This document shows, piece after piece, positions 13,401-24,724 of a DNA stretch of 64,000 nt. The stretch comes from Diospyros lotus (lineage: Eukaryota; Streptophyta; Magnoliopsida; Ericales; Ebenaceae). The stretch is taken from the NCBI RefSeq assembly GCF_014633365.1, contig NC_068340.1, positions 42,184,328 through 42,248,327 on the forward strand, written 5' to 3'. The position numbers were made by a program, and so were the translations under genes. The notes beneath the pieces are model-generated. The model was not told the origin of the DNA, searched no databases, and saw only the letters and a program-made list of their open reading frames with translations. How positions within the stretch are numbered: position 1 is the stretch's first letter; each line of letters begins with the position of its first letter.

Positions 13401-16400
13401 TTTGAGGTGGGCACTTTGATGAAAAATATCTTATTTTTGTCAAACTAATTTTTTTGATCCTATTTTTGATGAAATCCTGTTTTTATTCTTTTATTGGGGT
13501 GGTAAATAAAAGCGTGTTCTAATTTTTCTTCCTTTTTGACTTTTGAAAATATTACCTTTTCTCTCTCCATATATATATGTATGTGCATGCATGCATACCA
13601 TTCTCTGTCTTTCTAAAAAGTGTATATACTATATGTCATTCCCTTCTTTCTGTTATAGTTTTTAATTTTCATGAATTGTTTTATGCATATGTCATTCTTC
13701 TGGCTTGGAAAACTCTGTATAAAGAGTATTTTTCTTTGAACAGTTTGTTTCCATCCACCAACTGTATGATTCCCTTCTTTCTGATCTTAGCAGGGAAGTT
13801 TTCTGATGATAACTGTGTGCAAGGAGTCTAATTCTTGTTGATTTTTTGTGCACATTCCAGTTCTTTTAAAGGAAGAGAAATAGGAAATGAGAAGTTGATT
13901 GGAGTTCTTGATCTGCAACAAATAAGTTACAAGAACATTGATGCTCGTGCATTAATAACTGGTTTTCAGTTCTTGCAGGTAAATCTTTGTTGTTACATCA
14001 CTTTCTTATGTATGGAAATTGATACTCTGGGGTGGTAGATGAATATGTTAGGAATAGACGAAAATATTTTCTAGAAAAAACAATGTTTTTTTTACTTTCT
14101 TTCTGTTGAGGTATATTGTGCAGAAAGAAGGTGGTTGCAATCCAATGCTTTATCTAAACATTTTCATTAGTAAAAACTAAAACAGAAAAGAGAGTGAAGC
14201 AATATATCCTGAGTAATATGAGAATTATATTGGAATAGAGCCAAAGTCATTAGAAAGGGATATTTGTCACCTGAAAATTTGATGTTCTTGCTGAGTCATT
14301 ACGACATCTGCTGGCTCCTTGATTGGTTATATATTTATGTTGGATTCCATAAATCAGAAAGATCCGACTTTGTTAGTCTTGCAACTTCCAGATGCTTTCT
14401 GCTTTGCCTGCGGTTTTTATGTGTTGTTTTGTAGGGTTAATAGATTATCAATATAAAGCATTAATTATAAAATGAATGTCAAAATCATTCATATCTTATT
14501 AAAAGCATAAATGCCTATGTTATAAATGCAGATAAGTTTCCAATGGAGTAAAAGTTAAAAAAAAAAAATCAAAATTATTTTAACTAAGATATTTGTTATT
14601 TAAAAGTTACCAGAGGTCAAAGGATAACAATTTATGATAGCTCTTTTAAGCGCGTATATATATGTGTGTGTGTGTGTGTGTGTTTGTTTTGCCCCCATAA
14701 CATGATAGAAAGATGGGGTTTAATAAAAGGTAAAATGAATATTAGAAATTTGTCAATAAGGGGTAACCTGGGAAAGAGTGGAAAAATTTTCTGGGCTCTA
14801 CAGTAGCAGGGATGGGACGAAGGAGTATCTTGTTAATGTATTACAAGGGGAAAGTTACCTCCAATAACAGAAAAAAGAAAACAGATTATTTCTCTCTGTC
14901 TCTCCTTATTTCCCTTTTACTTTCTCAGTTTTCGTTTTAAATTTAAGATTTTCTTTCTTTTTTTCTCAATTTAAGAGAATAGACAAATAGAAATAACTCT
15001 TGTTTAGGTTTCTCAATATATTTTGAAATAATTCATTATTTCAGAAGGTTTTTGACTTTTCATATTATTCTCTGGTCAATTTCAGTCTGATTTGATGCAT
15101 TTTATTGTATAAACTGGAATTCCAGTTTTTGTTATTTCATGTTAATTTCTTTCGATAGTTAATCGTTTTGGACTATCTTGATGGAAGCATGATTTTTGCA
15201 CCTTCTCGTGGAGCTGCATAAAAAGTAACAATAACAATTAGTAAAGAGTGGGTCTCCAGTGACAGGGTTAGGAAGCTTTTCTTACTTGATTGTCTGACAT
15301 TTAGTAGTGCTAATTCTATGTTCATCAAGATGAACTATTTGCTTTAGGCCTAATAAGATCAAATCGGAGCATATCTCCACTTCACAATCAACTCATATTA
15401 AGGCTATCTTATGGTTCAGATGGCTACAGTTGCATATGCTGGCAATTTGGTGGAATCTGCAATATTATCTAAAATTAATGCACATTAGCATTTTCTTTTT
15501 TTTTTCCCTGACAATATATTACTTCTTTTTTATCCCTGGAAATCATGCTAAAATACCTGTTGCAAGTTCAAATCAAAAGTTTCCATGGAACAATAATGGA
15601 AAAGATTTAGGAGTGTAATATTTCTGAGTGTTGTGCTCAGAAAGGAGAAAAAAAAGGCGACAATTGGATCAGCTTAGCTATCAATTGACAATAATCAAGG
15701 AGCCCCAAGGCCCACAACCGTGAATTTTGAGTTTGTTATGGCAATGCATAAACTCTCCTGCTGTAATGAATCTCCTGATTGTGAGGGCTGCTTTCACATA
15801 GATCTGATCTAAATCATTAACTTTGTAATGTTAATCTGCTGCTTAAACTGCTTTTATTTTTTTGTGGTCCATTTACATATATACATGAACGTCTCTTCAC
15901 AGCTTTCCATTTGGTTCATGTAGTCATACTATCCCGAGCGATTGGCGAAGTGTTATCTTCTAAATATGCCATGGTTCTTTGTGAGCGTTTGGAGGATGGT
16001 TTCCTACTTCCTTGAAAAAGCAACTCTAGAAAAGGTATGTATATTTCTTAAGGTAGCGTTTGTTAAAATAAGTAAGATAAGGTTGCATCAAGATAATTTA
16101 TCTATAAGGTCCAAGATAACTTATCCGAAGGAGGGGAGAAATAAATTTATTTGGAAAGTCCAAAACAAGAAGTCACATGACTTTTTTCCAGATAAATTTA
16201 ACAAACACAATAGAAAACACTTTTGTCTGGAATGCTTTTCATATCTCACTTTTTTCGATCTATATCTTGGTTAACAAACACTACCTAAAAGTATAGATAT
16301 ACTTCTTAACTAATTTGCTGAGCTCGAAGGACTTTACATATATACGACACATAAACAAACATAGCTTCACTCTATATTAGTATAGATATACGTATAGAAT

Positions 16401-16860
16401 TCACTTAGTTTTGTCTAGTGATTAATGTGACTTGGGGATTCTCTTCCTATCAATTTAAGTTCATCATTTGATCAGTCACCTTCAAGACATTATTCCTCCA
16501 TAAATGGCATCTGTTGTTCCGATATGAGTTAGATACCATTTCAAAATTTTGGTCAGATGGCCTTTCTGTGCATAGTCTATTGAGATAGAAACATTGTAAG
16601 CCGCTACCCTACATATTTATATATTGGATCGATGTGAGGATGCTTTGCTTTTAACTTGAACATCTTCTTTTTTGTACTGCCGAACTAGCTTGCTTCCGTG
16701 ATTAGTGCAGGTTGTGATAGTAAGCAATGAAGATGAAAAGGAGTTGTTCATCAGGGAAGTTGGGGAAGAGGCCCTACCAACAGAGTACGGTGGGCGGGCA
16801 AAGCTTGTAGCTCTGCAAGATGTTGTGCTGACCCCGAAGGAGAATGAAGAAGAAGTCTGA
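10438..16860 (+). CDS. SEC14-like phosphatidylinositol transfer protein (CRAL-TRIO domain)
   Basis: Exons 10438-10509, 10632-10887, 13025-13061, 13861-13978, 15924-16034 and 16711-16860 join in phase into 744 nt, 247 residues plus stop. The protein begins with MDGSPENGL. A CRAL-TRIO N-terminal helix segment (about residues 15-60, with LMRFLIARSMDPEKAAKMF) precedes the SEC14 lipid-binding fold, which contains YLQGLSKDGYPVMIV, SSFKGREIGNEKLIGVLDLQ, GFQFLQSYYPERLAKCYLLN and MPWFFVSVWRMVSYFLEKAT. It ends with EEALPTEYGGRAKLV and an acidic tail. Such small single-domain SEC14 proteins bind and exchange phosphoinositides and phosphatidylcholine between membranes; they have no GOLD or nodulin domain. 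Intron 4 (13979-15923) carries a TATATG/TG microsatellite near 14657, and intron 5 carries a MITE. In order and sequence it matches Arabidopsis At1g14820. The ATG choice is supported by the TATA box upstream. Confidence 0.93.
16051..16286. mobile_element. MITE-like element in the last SEC14 intron
   Basis: AGGTAGCGTTTGTTAA at 16051 and TTAACAAACACTACCT ending at 16286 are inverted repeats with one mismatch over 16 bp. They bound a 236-bp AT-rich segment with no coding capacity. Size and structure fit a miniature inverted-repeat transposable element, perhaps hAT-like from its TAG(C/T)GTTTG end. A clean target duplication was not found. It lies only 16 bp downstream of the exon border at 16034. 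Confidence 0.75.
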
Positions 16861-17780
16861 TGTGAGAGAGATGCTCCCAAATCCCAATTTACGGGTCACA
16901 GCAAGTTATCATCATCTTCTAATTGTAGCTCATCTATTGGTCTCAATCTCATCAAAATAGTTTATTATAATGCAGCTGATACAGCTTTTCTACTAGTCAA
17001 TAGAATAATACTCTGCTCTGCTGAACCGAACTTCGTTGATTATAATTTCCAGTTAATGTGCTGAAAATTCTGTTGGAAGCTTCAGAATTTGGTCAATGTC
17101 TCATTGAAAAGAGAGAATGAGAGATCCTGAAATGAAACGTTGGTTTGTGGTATATTTATGTATATGTTGTAAATTTGGGTTTGGGTCAAATTGAATGGTT
17201 GATCCATGGAGGGTTCAGTATTCATTCATCCTATAGGTTTAGGTTGCATTTTGTTGTAGGGAAATGCATATCAATGCATTCTGAAGTCATTCCTCTCAAA
17301 GATGGAATTGAATATTTTTTGGGTTTTTGATTTTTAAAAGCAATGTTTTGTATTGCAGCAAGCAATCACACGCAATATGATAGTTAAAATTTATATAATC
17401 GATCATAATGGAAGAATTGAAAGAGTTAAAAATTTTCATTTTAAAGACATAATTAAGTTATTAAGAGGTATTTTGAATAATTTTTTAGCTAAGAAAAAAT
17501 ATATTTTATTTTTTTGCTCATTGATTATTTTTATATTTTAAATAAGTCTTCGCTAAAGTATAAAAAATGCATAAATTCATTTTATATAGAATTTGGGTGG
17601 TAGTAAATATTATATTGGATATAGAGGAGAAATAAATTTTTAAAATGTATTATATATAAATTTTTTAGAATTTTATTTTCAAAATAAATATAAATGATGA
17701 CTTTTCTTAGAATTATATTTTTATTAAATATACTTTCAAAATAAAGATAAATATAGTTATAATAACTATATTTTTTTTTT
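16861..17780. other. SEC14-like / ASADH intergenic spacer
   Basis: This holds the 3' UTR of the SEC14-like gene, then about 400 bp of very AT-rich DNA with ATATATTTT-like strings (17380-17780). No gene or recognisable repeat is seen. Confidence 0.6.
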
Positions 17781-17782
17781 GG

Positions 17783-17794
17783 TATATATATAAG
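17783..17794 (+). promoter_or_regulatory. Probable TATA box of the ASADH gene
   Basis: TATATATATAAGG lies at the end of the AT-rich spacer, about 155 bp before the ATG at 17947. Position is the main support. Confidence 0.45.
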
Positions 17795-17946
17795 GGGAAG
17801 GAAATTCGTCCAATTGGAAGCTACAAATCTAATAAAAGTAAAAAGGGGGAAGAAAGTTGTCATTATGTGGCAGTCAGTAGGCTCAGACATACTCTCCCTC
17901 GGGGTTCCTCTTCCTCCGTATCTAAACCCCCTTCTCTTCTCGCAAG

Positions 17947-20900
17947 ATGGCGGCCGCTGCAATGCCTCACCGTCTCCACTTCCTCGCCGGCGCCGGCCCC
18001 GCCTTCTCTCGCTTCTCCAAACCCCACCTCCGCCCTTCCTCTGCCCGCATGTCCCTCAGGGAAGACGGCCCTTCGCTCGCTGTGGTCGGCGTTACCGGCG
18101 CCGTCGGCCAAGAATTCCTCTCCGTCCTTTCCGATCGCTCCTTCCCTTACCGCTCCATCAAATTGCTCGCATCCAAACGCTCCGCCGGTAAGCACCTCAC
18201 ATTCGAGGACAAGGACTACGTTGTCGAAGAGCTCACCCCGGACAGCTTCCGTGGCGTCGAAGTTGCTCTCTTCAGTGCAGGTGGTTCCATCAGCAAGCAG
18301 TTTGGGCCGATCGCGGTCGATTGCGGCTCTGTTGTCGTTGACAACAGTTCGGCATTTCGGATGGACGAGGGGGTGCCGCTTGTCATTCCCGAAGTCAATC
18401 CGGAGGCTATGGCGCATATCAAGCTTGGGTCTGGAAAGGGGGCTCTAATAGCGAACCCTAACTGCTCGACTATCATATGCTTGATGGCCGCCACGCCCCT
18501 TCATCGCCGTGCCAAGGTACGAATCTGGCACTCATGAATGCCTCGGCATGAATTCACTTTGAGTTGTACCCTGTGCAATGCTAGTGTTGGAAGCAGTAGA
18601 TTAACAACATTTGTTCTTATGGTCATGGCTGGAAACAGTTAAGCTGCCTCTTTTATTATTCAGTTTGTGCAGAACCATTTGATTTGAATTATTACATACA
18701 ACAACAGTGACAACAGCGATCACAAGCCTTAATCTCGAGGTTGGCCACATGAATTATTTTAGTGTATCAGTTTATTTTTGCAAGTGGTCGGAAACTTGTA
18801 CCGGGGCACTGAAGCTGCCTTTTCATGATTAAGCTTTACACACACACACACACACTGAGATATATATAGATACACATTCAGACATAAATATGGTGCCTGG
18901 AAAATGTTAGGTTTTGTGGCAAAGGACTATACATGTTTGTTTCTTAAGCAAAATTTGACTTTCTTTATTGGTTTCATTAGAGTCCTGAATATGGATTCTT
19001 CTCTTGCATGAGGGCATAAAATAAAATGCTGGACATAATATGGTAGATTTGGGACTAGTTTCATGCTATTAATTTTTAATATTGTGCCTTGATATTTCTG
19101 GTGGTGCATTTGCATCCCCAAATGAGATGTGGTTAACAACAAAGGTGCTAATTAATCTGCATGGAACACTGAAATCCAGACTAGTCAAAATTTTTCTTGG
19201 TCATTGCACATCCAAATGGTTGAAGATATGGGCTTACTAGTATGTGACTTGTAGTGATTCATTTATTTGAAATGTTCTTGCAATGGCCTTTTGTTTTTTC
19301 CTCCAGAAGATCAAGAGACCTTTGTCTCATTTGTACTGAGAGCCATGCGTGTAGAGTTTAGTGACTTTATAGACAAGCTATTCTAATAACCGGACATAAA
19401 TAAAGTTTCTTAAACATCTTCACAAAGAATTTAATTGTTGCAAAGCAACCCACTTAAATATTTACAGATGGCCTCAAAATATGAACTCTACTATTTTTAC
19501 AAGAAATATTTTCTTAAAAAAAGGTTGTAAAAATTTGCAAATAAATTGCTATTATTGGATGAAGACACTAAATTTAAGACTTTGCTTATTCCTCATAGAT
19601 ATGATATGTGAACTAACAATACCATCACAAATGACTAATTTATTCAAGATCATTATCAGAACCACAATGGATGGTCAATGACCTTTGGATTACTATGGGT
19701 GCTAGTGTGGTAATTGTTGGAGCTGACAAGAAAGAGAGGTGAGGTAGTTTATATTTATATATAGAGAGACAGTTTGGGTGCAACAATAGCTTGGTGGGAT
19801 GGGGTAAAGCTGATTTTATAACAAAGAGTTTTAAATAGAGAAACATATAGTAGGTTTGTAGCACTCAATTGTTGATGAAAAGTTTGAACCCCGTATTTAT
19901 ATTGGTGGCGACAGTAGAGAGGTGGTGTCCTGAAGATGTGGTCTAGAGTTGTGACTTGAAACTCTAGTAGTGGGTGACTGCATTGAATGGAGGCACATTG
20001 GCTTTGGTAGAGAAGTATGTGGGGTGTTAAGCTAGTGTGCTGAAAAGCATCCAAACTACGCAGGGTATAGCATAGTAGAGTGATAGCCTGGCCCTAGCCA
20101 CAAAGATAATTGTAGTGTTTAGTTACCCAAGTTTTTATTCAGTTCTAACAATTCAAGAAAAGCCTTCCTTTTTATTTTATACATGCTCTGCATAATATTG
20201 AGCAAGAATTGAACACATCTGTACTCTTAAGGCCTTACCCAACTACTGGCCTGGGGCTAATGTTTCATTTACATTCCTCATGGTGATCCAGGTGTTGCGT
20301 ATGGTTGTAAGTACGTACCAAGCAGCTAGTGGTGCTGGTGCTGCTGCGATGGAAGAGCTTGAACAGCAGACTCGTGAGGTTTTCCTGTTTCTCCCTTCTC
20401 GTATCTGTCTACTGTTCCTTTAATATGTCAAACATTTGATCAATTGTTTCTAGTCCATTGACATGATTGGTTTTCCTAAGGTCCTGGAAGGAAAGGAGCC
20501 AACTTGTAAAATTTTTAAACAACAGGTCTGCCTTTTTGTTCCTTTAGTTCATATGTAAGTTGAACAATTGTCAATTATTGATTTTAGTTGTCAATTTTAC
20601 CTTTTAATACTTTTTGCTACATGCAGTATGCTTTTAATCTCTTCTCCCACAATGCACCTATCATGTCAAACGGCTACAATGAAGAGGAAATGAAGTTAGT
20701 AAAGGAGACAAGGAAAATATGGGTAGGTATATAGTCATAATCTTCTATAGTTTGTTGTCAGTATCCAAGTTAGCTCTGTGTATGTTCATATTGAATTGCT
20801 TTGAGTGAAGGACAATTTGTTTATTCTACCTTTGTTATTGTAGAATGAAATCAATGTCAAAGTAACAGCCACATGCATAAGAGTCCCAGTTATGCGTGCA

Positions 20901-21913
20901 CATGCTGAAAGTGTGAACCTCCAATTTGAGAAGCCTCTTGATGAGGTAATATTGCATTGTAAACCGAAGTTCTGGTGAGATTTTGTCCTCAATTTTCTTC
21001 AACATTCAATAATGCTATGTGGGGCACTTGCACTTGCACTTACACTTAACATTTGGATGACTTGGCCTGACCGAAAAAAAAAAAGAAGCTTTGATATGAC
21101 CCAGCAGTTATTCTAGATAAGTCTTCAGGCAATACAAACCAAATCATGAAAGGGGAGTTTTGGAACTCTTCTTTTGGGGCGGGGGTGCCGTGTGGGCGTG
21201 GATTTTTTTTCCCTTTTTCATAATTCATAGTCAAATGGGATACCATTGACCGTGTGTGATTTGTACACTAAGCCCGAACAAACTCACATTAACTTGAATT
21301 CCAGTCCTTCAATTTAGCAACTGTGGTTTAAACCTTCCACTGAACTAATTATTCTAACCATTATGCCTAATTTTTCTTGATTGGCTTATTACTGCAAAGC
21401 TGGGTATCAATGACACATTATTTCTGAGCCAAATGGTTTTGATTCTTTATCACTGCTAAACAATTATATGAAGCCTGTTGCATGAATCCACGCTAAATTT
21501 ATTAAAAGTTTTTATACTCACAAGGCTTTTCAATTTTTTTTTTTTCAAGACTATTGACACTTGATTCAATTTTATGTTTATCCAGGAGACAGCAAAAGAT
21601 ATTCTGAGTAATGCTCCTGGCGTAGTGGTTATTGATGACCGGGCTGCCAATCACTTCCCTACCCCTCTTGAAGTCTCAAACAAAGATGATGTTGCAGTTG
21701 GTAGGATTCGGCGTGATGTGTCCCAAGATGGAAACTATGGGTGGGTATTGTTTTGAGCCAGCAATTTCTTCCTTTCCTTTCTGGTGGTCTGTTTTTGAAC
21801 CCTCAATCCTAAGTGAGGGAATTTTGAACAGGTTGGATATCTTTGTTTGTGGTGATCAAATACGCAAGGGAGCTGCTCTTAATGCTGTTCAGATTGCAGA
21901 GATGTTGCTATAG
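17947..21913 (+). CDS. ASADH: Aspartate-semialdehyde dehydrogenase, plastid
   Basis: The enzyme reduces aspartyl phosphate to aspartate semialdehyde with NADPH, the branch step to lysine, threonine, methionine and isoleucine. Seven exons (17947-18516, 20292-20378, 20481-20525, 20627-20722, 20844-20945, 21586-21740, 21832-21913) join in phase to 1137 nt, 378 residues. The first about 38 residues are rich in Ala, Ser, Arg and Pro without acids, a likely transit peptide. The NADP-binding loop VVGVTGAVGQ is at about residues 46-55. The catalytic cysteine is Cys173 in NPNCSTI, and the active-site histidine is probably His286 in RVPVMRAH. The C-terminus is KGAALNAVQIAEMLL, as in the family. Exon 1 is GC-rich compared with its surroundings. 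In order and sequence it matches Arabidopsis At1g14810. Intron 1 (18517-20291) has a CA run near 18839 and nothing else recognised. Confidence 0.96.
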
Positions 21914-24299
21914 GCCAGATTTGATTCTGCCTGTGTAACTTTTATGTGGCATATTTGTTTGGTAAGAGGAAGTGATGTCAGTTGAGCAGAGCTTATACTT
22001 ATTCCACAACTGTGGATGTCATTCACATGGCTAGATAAAACAAATTTGAGTGCTTTGGTCACCAACAGTTAGGATAGTCGTTTTTTTTTTTTTTTTTGCT
22101 AGTCACAAACTTACCCGCTCTCTTGGGGGTATTGTAGTAGTCTCCAGGGAACTTCTATCAGAAGAATTTTGTATTGTTTAATCATTAATCATGTTATTCT
22201 TTTGTGACTAATTACCCCGTATCCGAGCATTATGTTTCGTTTCTCGAGAGAACAAAAGTAGCTAGCAGTGATTAAAAATTGCGATGCCTATTCCAGAACA
22301 TGATTATCATATATGTTATTCATGTGCCCTCTTTGGATTATTTCAGACCTTTGCATTGGCTTCCCTTATTGTGCATGATTATCATTTATCTGAGGGCCCA
22401 AAAATAAGCTTGTCTTTGTAGGTTGGGTTTTTAGTGTATGGCAACGGCCCATCTGTTTGAGATAGAGATCGAATGTTCTCAGATGGAAATTAATTTGTAG
22501 CTCTGCTATTTGTTAACTTCTGTTTCCCCTCCCTTAAAAGAAGAAGTTATATAACCTCTCTGCTGTGATTCTACCCATACCTAATTCTCCAAATAAAGGA
22601 GAGGAAAATTTACACATGCACCCGCCTTCGCTTTTCTTGTTTGAGAAACAAATTCTTGTTTTTGGACTTTGCTCGTGAAGGATTGTGAGTGAGATTATGA
22701 AAATAAGTAGGTACGTTGTTTTCTTTTTTTTATTCATTTGAAGTGTTTTAGTTTCGGTCGATTAATTTCTCAAAGTTAAGTAATCTTATTCTCTAATATA
22801 TTTTTTTGAATAAATTTAAATACGATTATAATCTATGCATAAATTAAATAATTACGTAGTTTGTTGGCTTGGCAGGGTTCATATGTTTGAATTATTGTGA
22901 TCTTTCATTGTGTTGGCTCATCATGGACGTAATAATATATGCGTGCATGACAAAGTGGATGAATAATTGAGGGCCAGATGAATTATTAAGTGATGTGAAT
23001 GCGAGGCTTAGATTAGAATATACCAATAATGATTTCAAATTGGGGTCCTAGCCGTTGTCAACACGCTACCAAAAGGACTGGCAACTCAACCGCTAGCACT
23101 TGCATCACTCATATTCATAGATCCTGACGAGAGAGAGAAAATTGGAGGTCCTTTCCTTGTGGGAGTACTGAGTGGAAGCACTGACTCAGGTACACTTATC
23201 TTTTGCTATATTTCCATCCTTTGTTCACACACGCTGAACCAGTTAGTACTCCTACTACTTGTCTCGAAAGGTGATTCACGTGCCTCACATTCGGTCTGAT
23301 AGAATGTGAGGGGATTAATTATGATAACTTAGTCGGGCACAGTGGTTAGACCAGTGCTTACTGCGCACAAGGAGCCCCCTTCATTTTGAGAGATTACTCC
23401 CACACTACCGCTGGTGAGACTACTACTACTATTGATAGATATCAACACTACTGGGAGGCTTGATCTCCTATGCACGTCAAATATTATTATTATTTTTTTT
23501 ATAATTTAGGTATCGATGATTACGCTCCCCTAATACTGGGCCAATGACCCCCCCCAAGAACCACATGTAGGTAAATCCGGATATGATTTCAGTAAGCAAA
23601 GTCAGTATTGACTCCAACGATATACAATTCAGCAAAAATTACATCACTTATTTTCAAGCTGCTCCTCCCACCACTCGAACATGTGACGTCCTTACCATCA
23701 TTTCCCTCTTCCACCGTTGAGCTACCCCGTGGGGTAGATATTTCTTATTTTACTCAATGTGAACGTGTCAGTAATTTCCCTTAAATCAAAATCAAAATCC
23801 TCGTTTGACCCTATCACTCCTAGTCTCTCCCCCCATCATAATCCTTATTTCGCCCCCCACACACACAATTACCCTCGCATGCACACATAAGATAATTTAA
23901 TATCATACTTTTATTTGTTGAATAATATTGTAAATAAATTATAATTTAAGAATATTTTATAACAGACGAGTTTGATTTATTATCCGTATTGAGCATTACT
24001 TATGTTGACCAATGTGAACGCAGACATCAATTTAAAACAAATCAATCATCATAGGAAGTAATTGTTAAAATTCATATGAAAAACATTATAGTTGTTACCG
24101 GCAATACTCGTGAACCTATCATTTTTCATTCCATCAAAAGAATACAGAGGATGATATGGAACATCAAATCCATTCAACTTGAAAATATTGGAAAAAATAA
24201 TAATATGAGACGCGCAATACAACTTGTAAAATGAGTTAAATTAGTCCGAAAAAATAATCTAAGAAATACATTATCTATCACACAACGTCGAGCAAGTCC
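21914..24299. other. Intergenic region downstream of ASADH
   Basis: After the ASADH 3' UTR there is no recognisable gene. From about 23040 the text looks repeat-derived, with mixed GC content and no long frames, but I cannot assign a family. Confidence 0.5.
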
Positions 24300-24724
24300 T
24301 CTTGTCATGGTCACTAACGTTACAAATGCAACATCTTTAGCTAGATTGGGATGTCATTGCTTTCTCTTTCGATGACTTTAATCGCTTCTGGACCGTACCT
24401 GCCTAATCTCGCCCACGGCCCAATCTCAGCCCTCGACCTTGGCCCAACCTTGGTCCTACGTTAGCCTGCAACAACATCATTATTATCGCATGTTGGATAC
24501 CCCCACGCCCGCACAAGATCTCATCCTCATTAATAGTAGATCTCATCCTCATTAATGATGGATCACATCCACATTAATGAGGGACTCGTCGGCATCATGC
24601 CACCGTCAAGGAGCCCCATCGACGTCGGATATCCAATCACATCACCCTGCAACACCCAATGCAAACACACATGCAGGAAAACCTCTCATCCTTCTATATA
24701 AACCAGCTCTACCAAGAGCCCAGG

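Noticed and set aside
17863..18417. 184-residue minus-strand frame and 193-residue plus-strand frame
   Set aside because: Both are shadows of ASADH exon 1, which has clear family motifs in the frame starting at 17947.
23340..23400. Possible tRNA-like text (GTGGTTAGACCAGTGC)
   Set aside because: It has a T-arm- or D-arm-like word but no matching acceptor stem, anticodon arm or GGTTCGA box in the right place.
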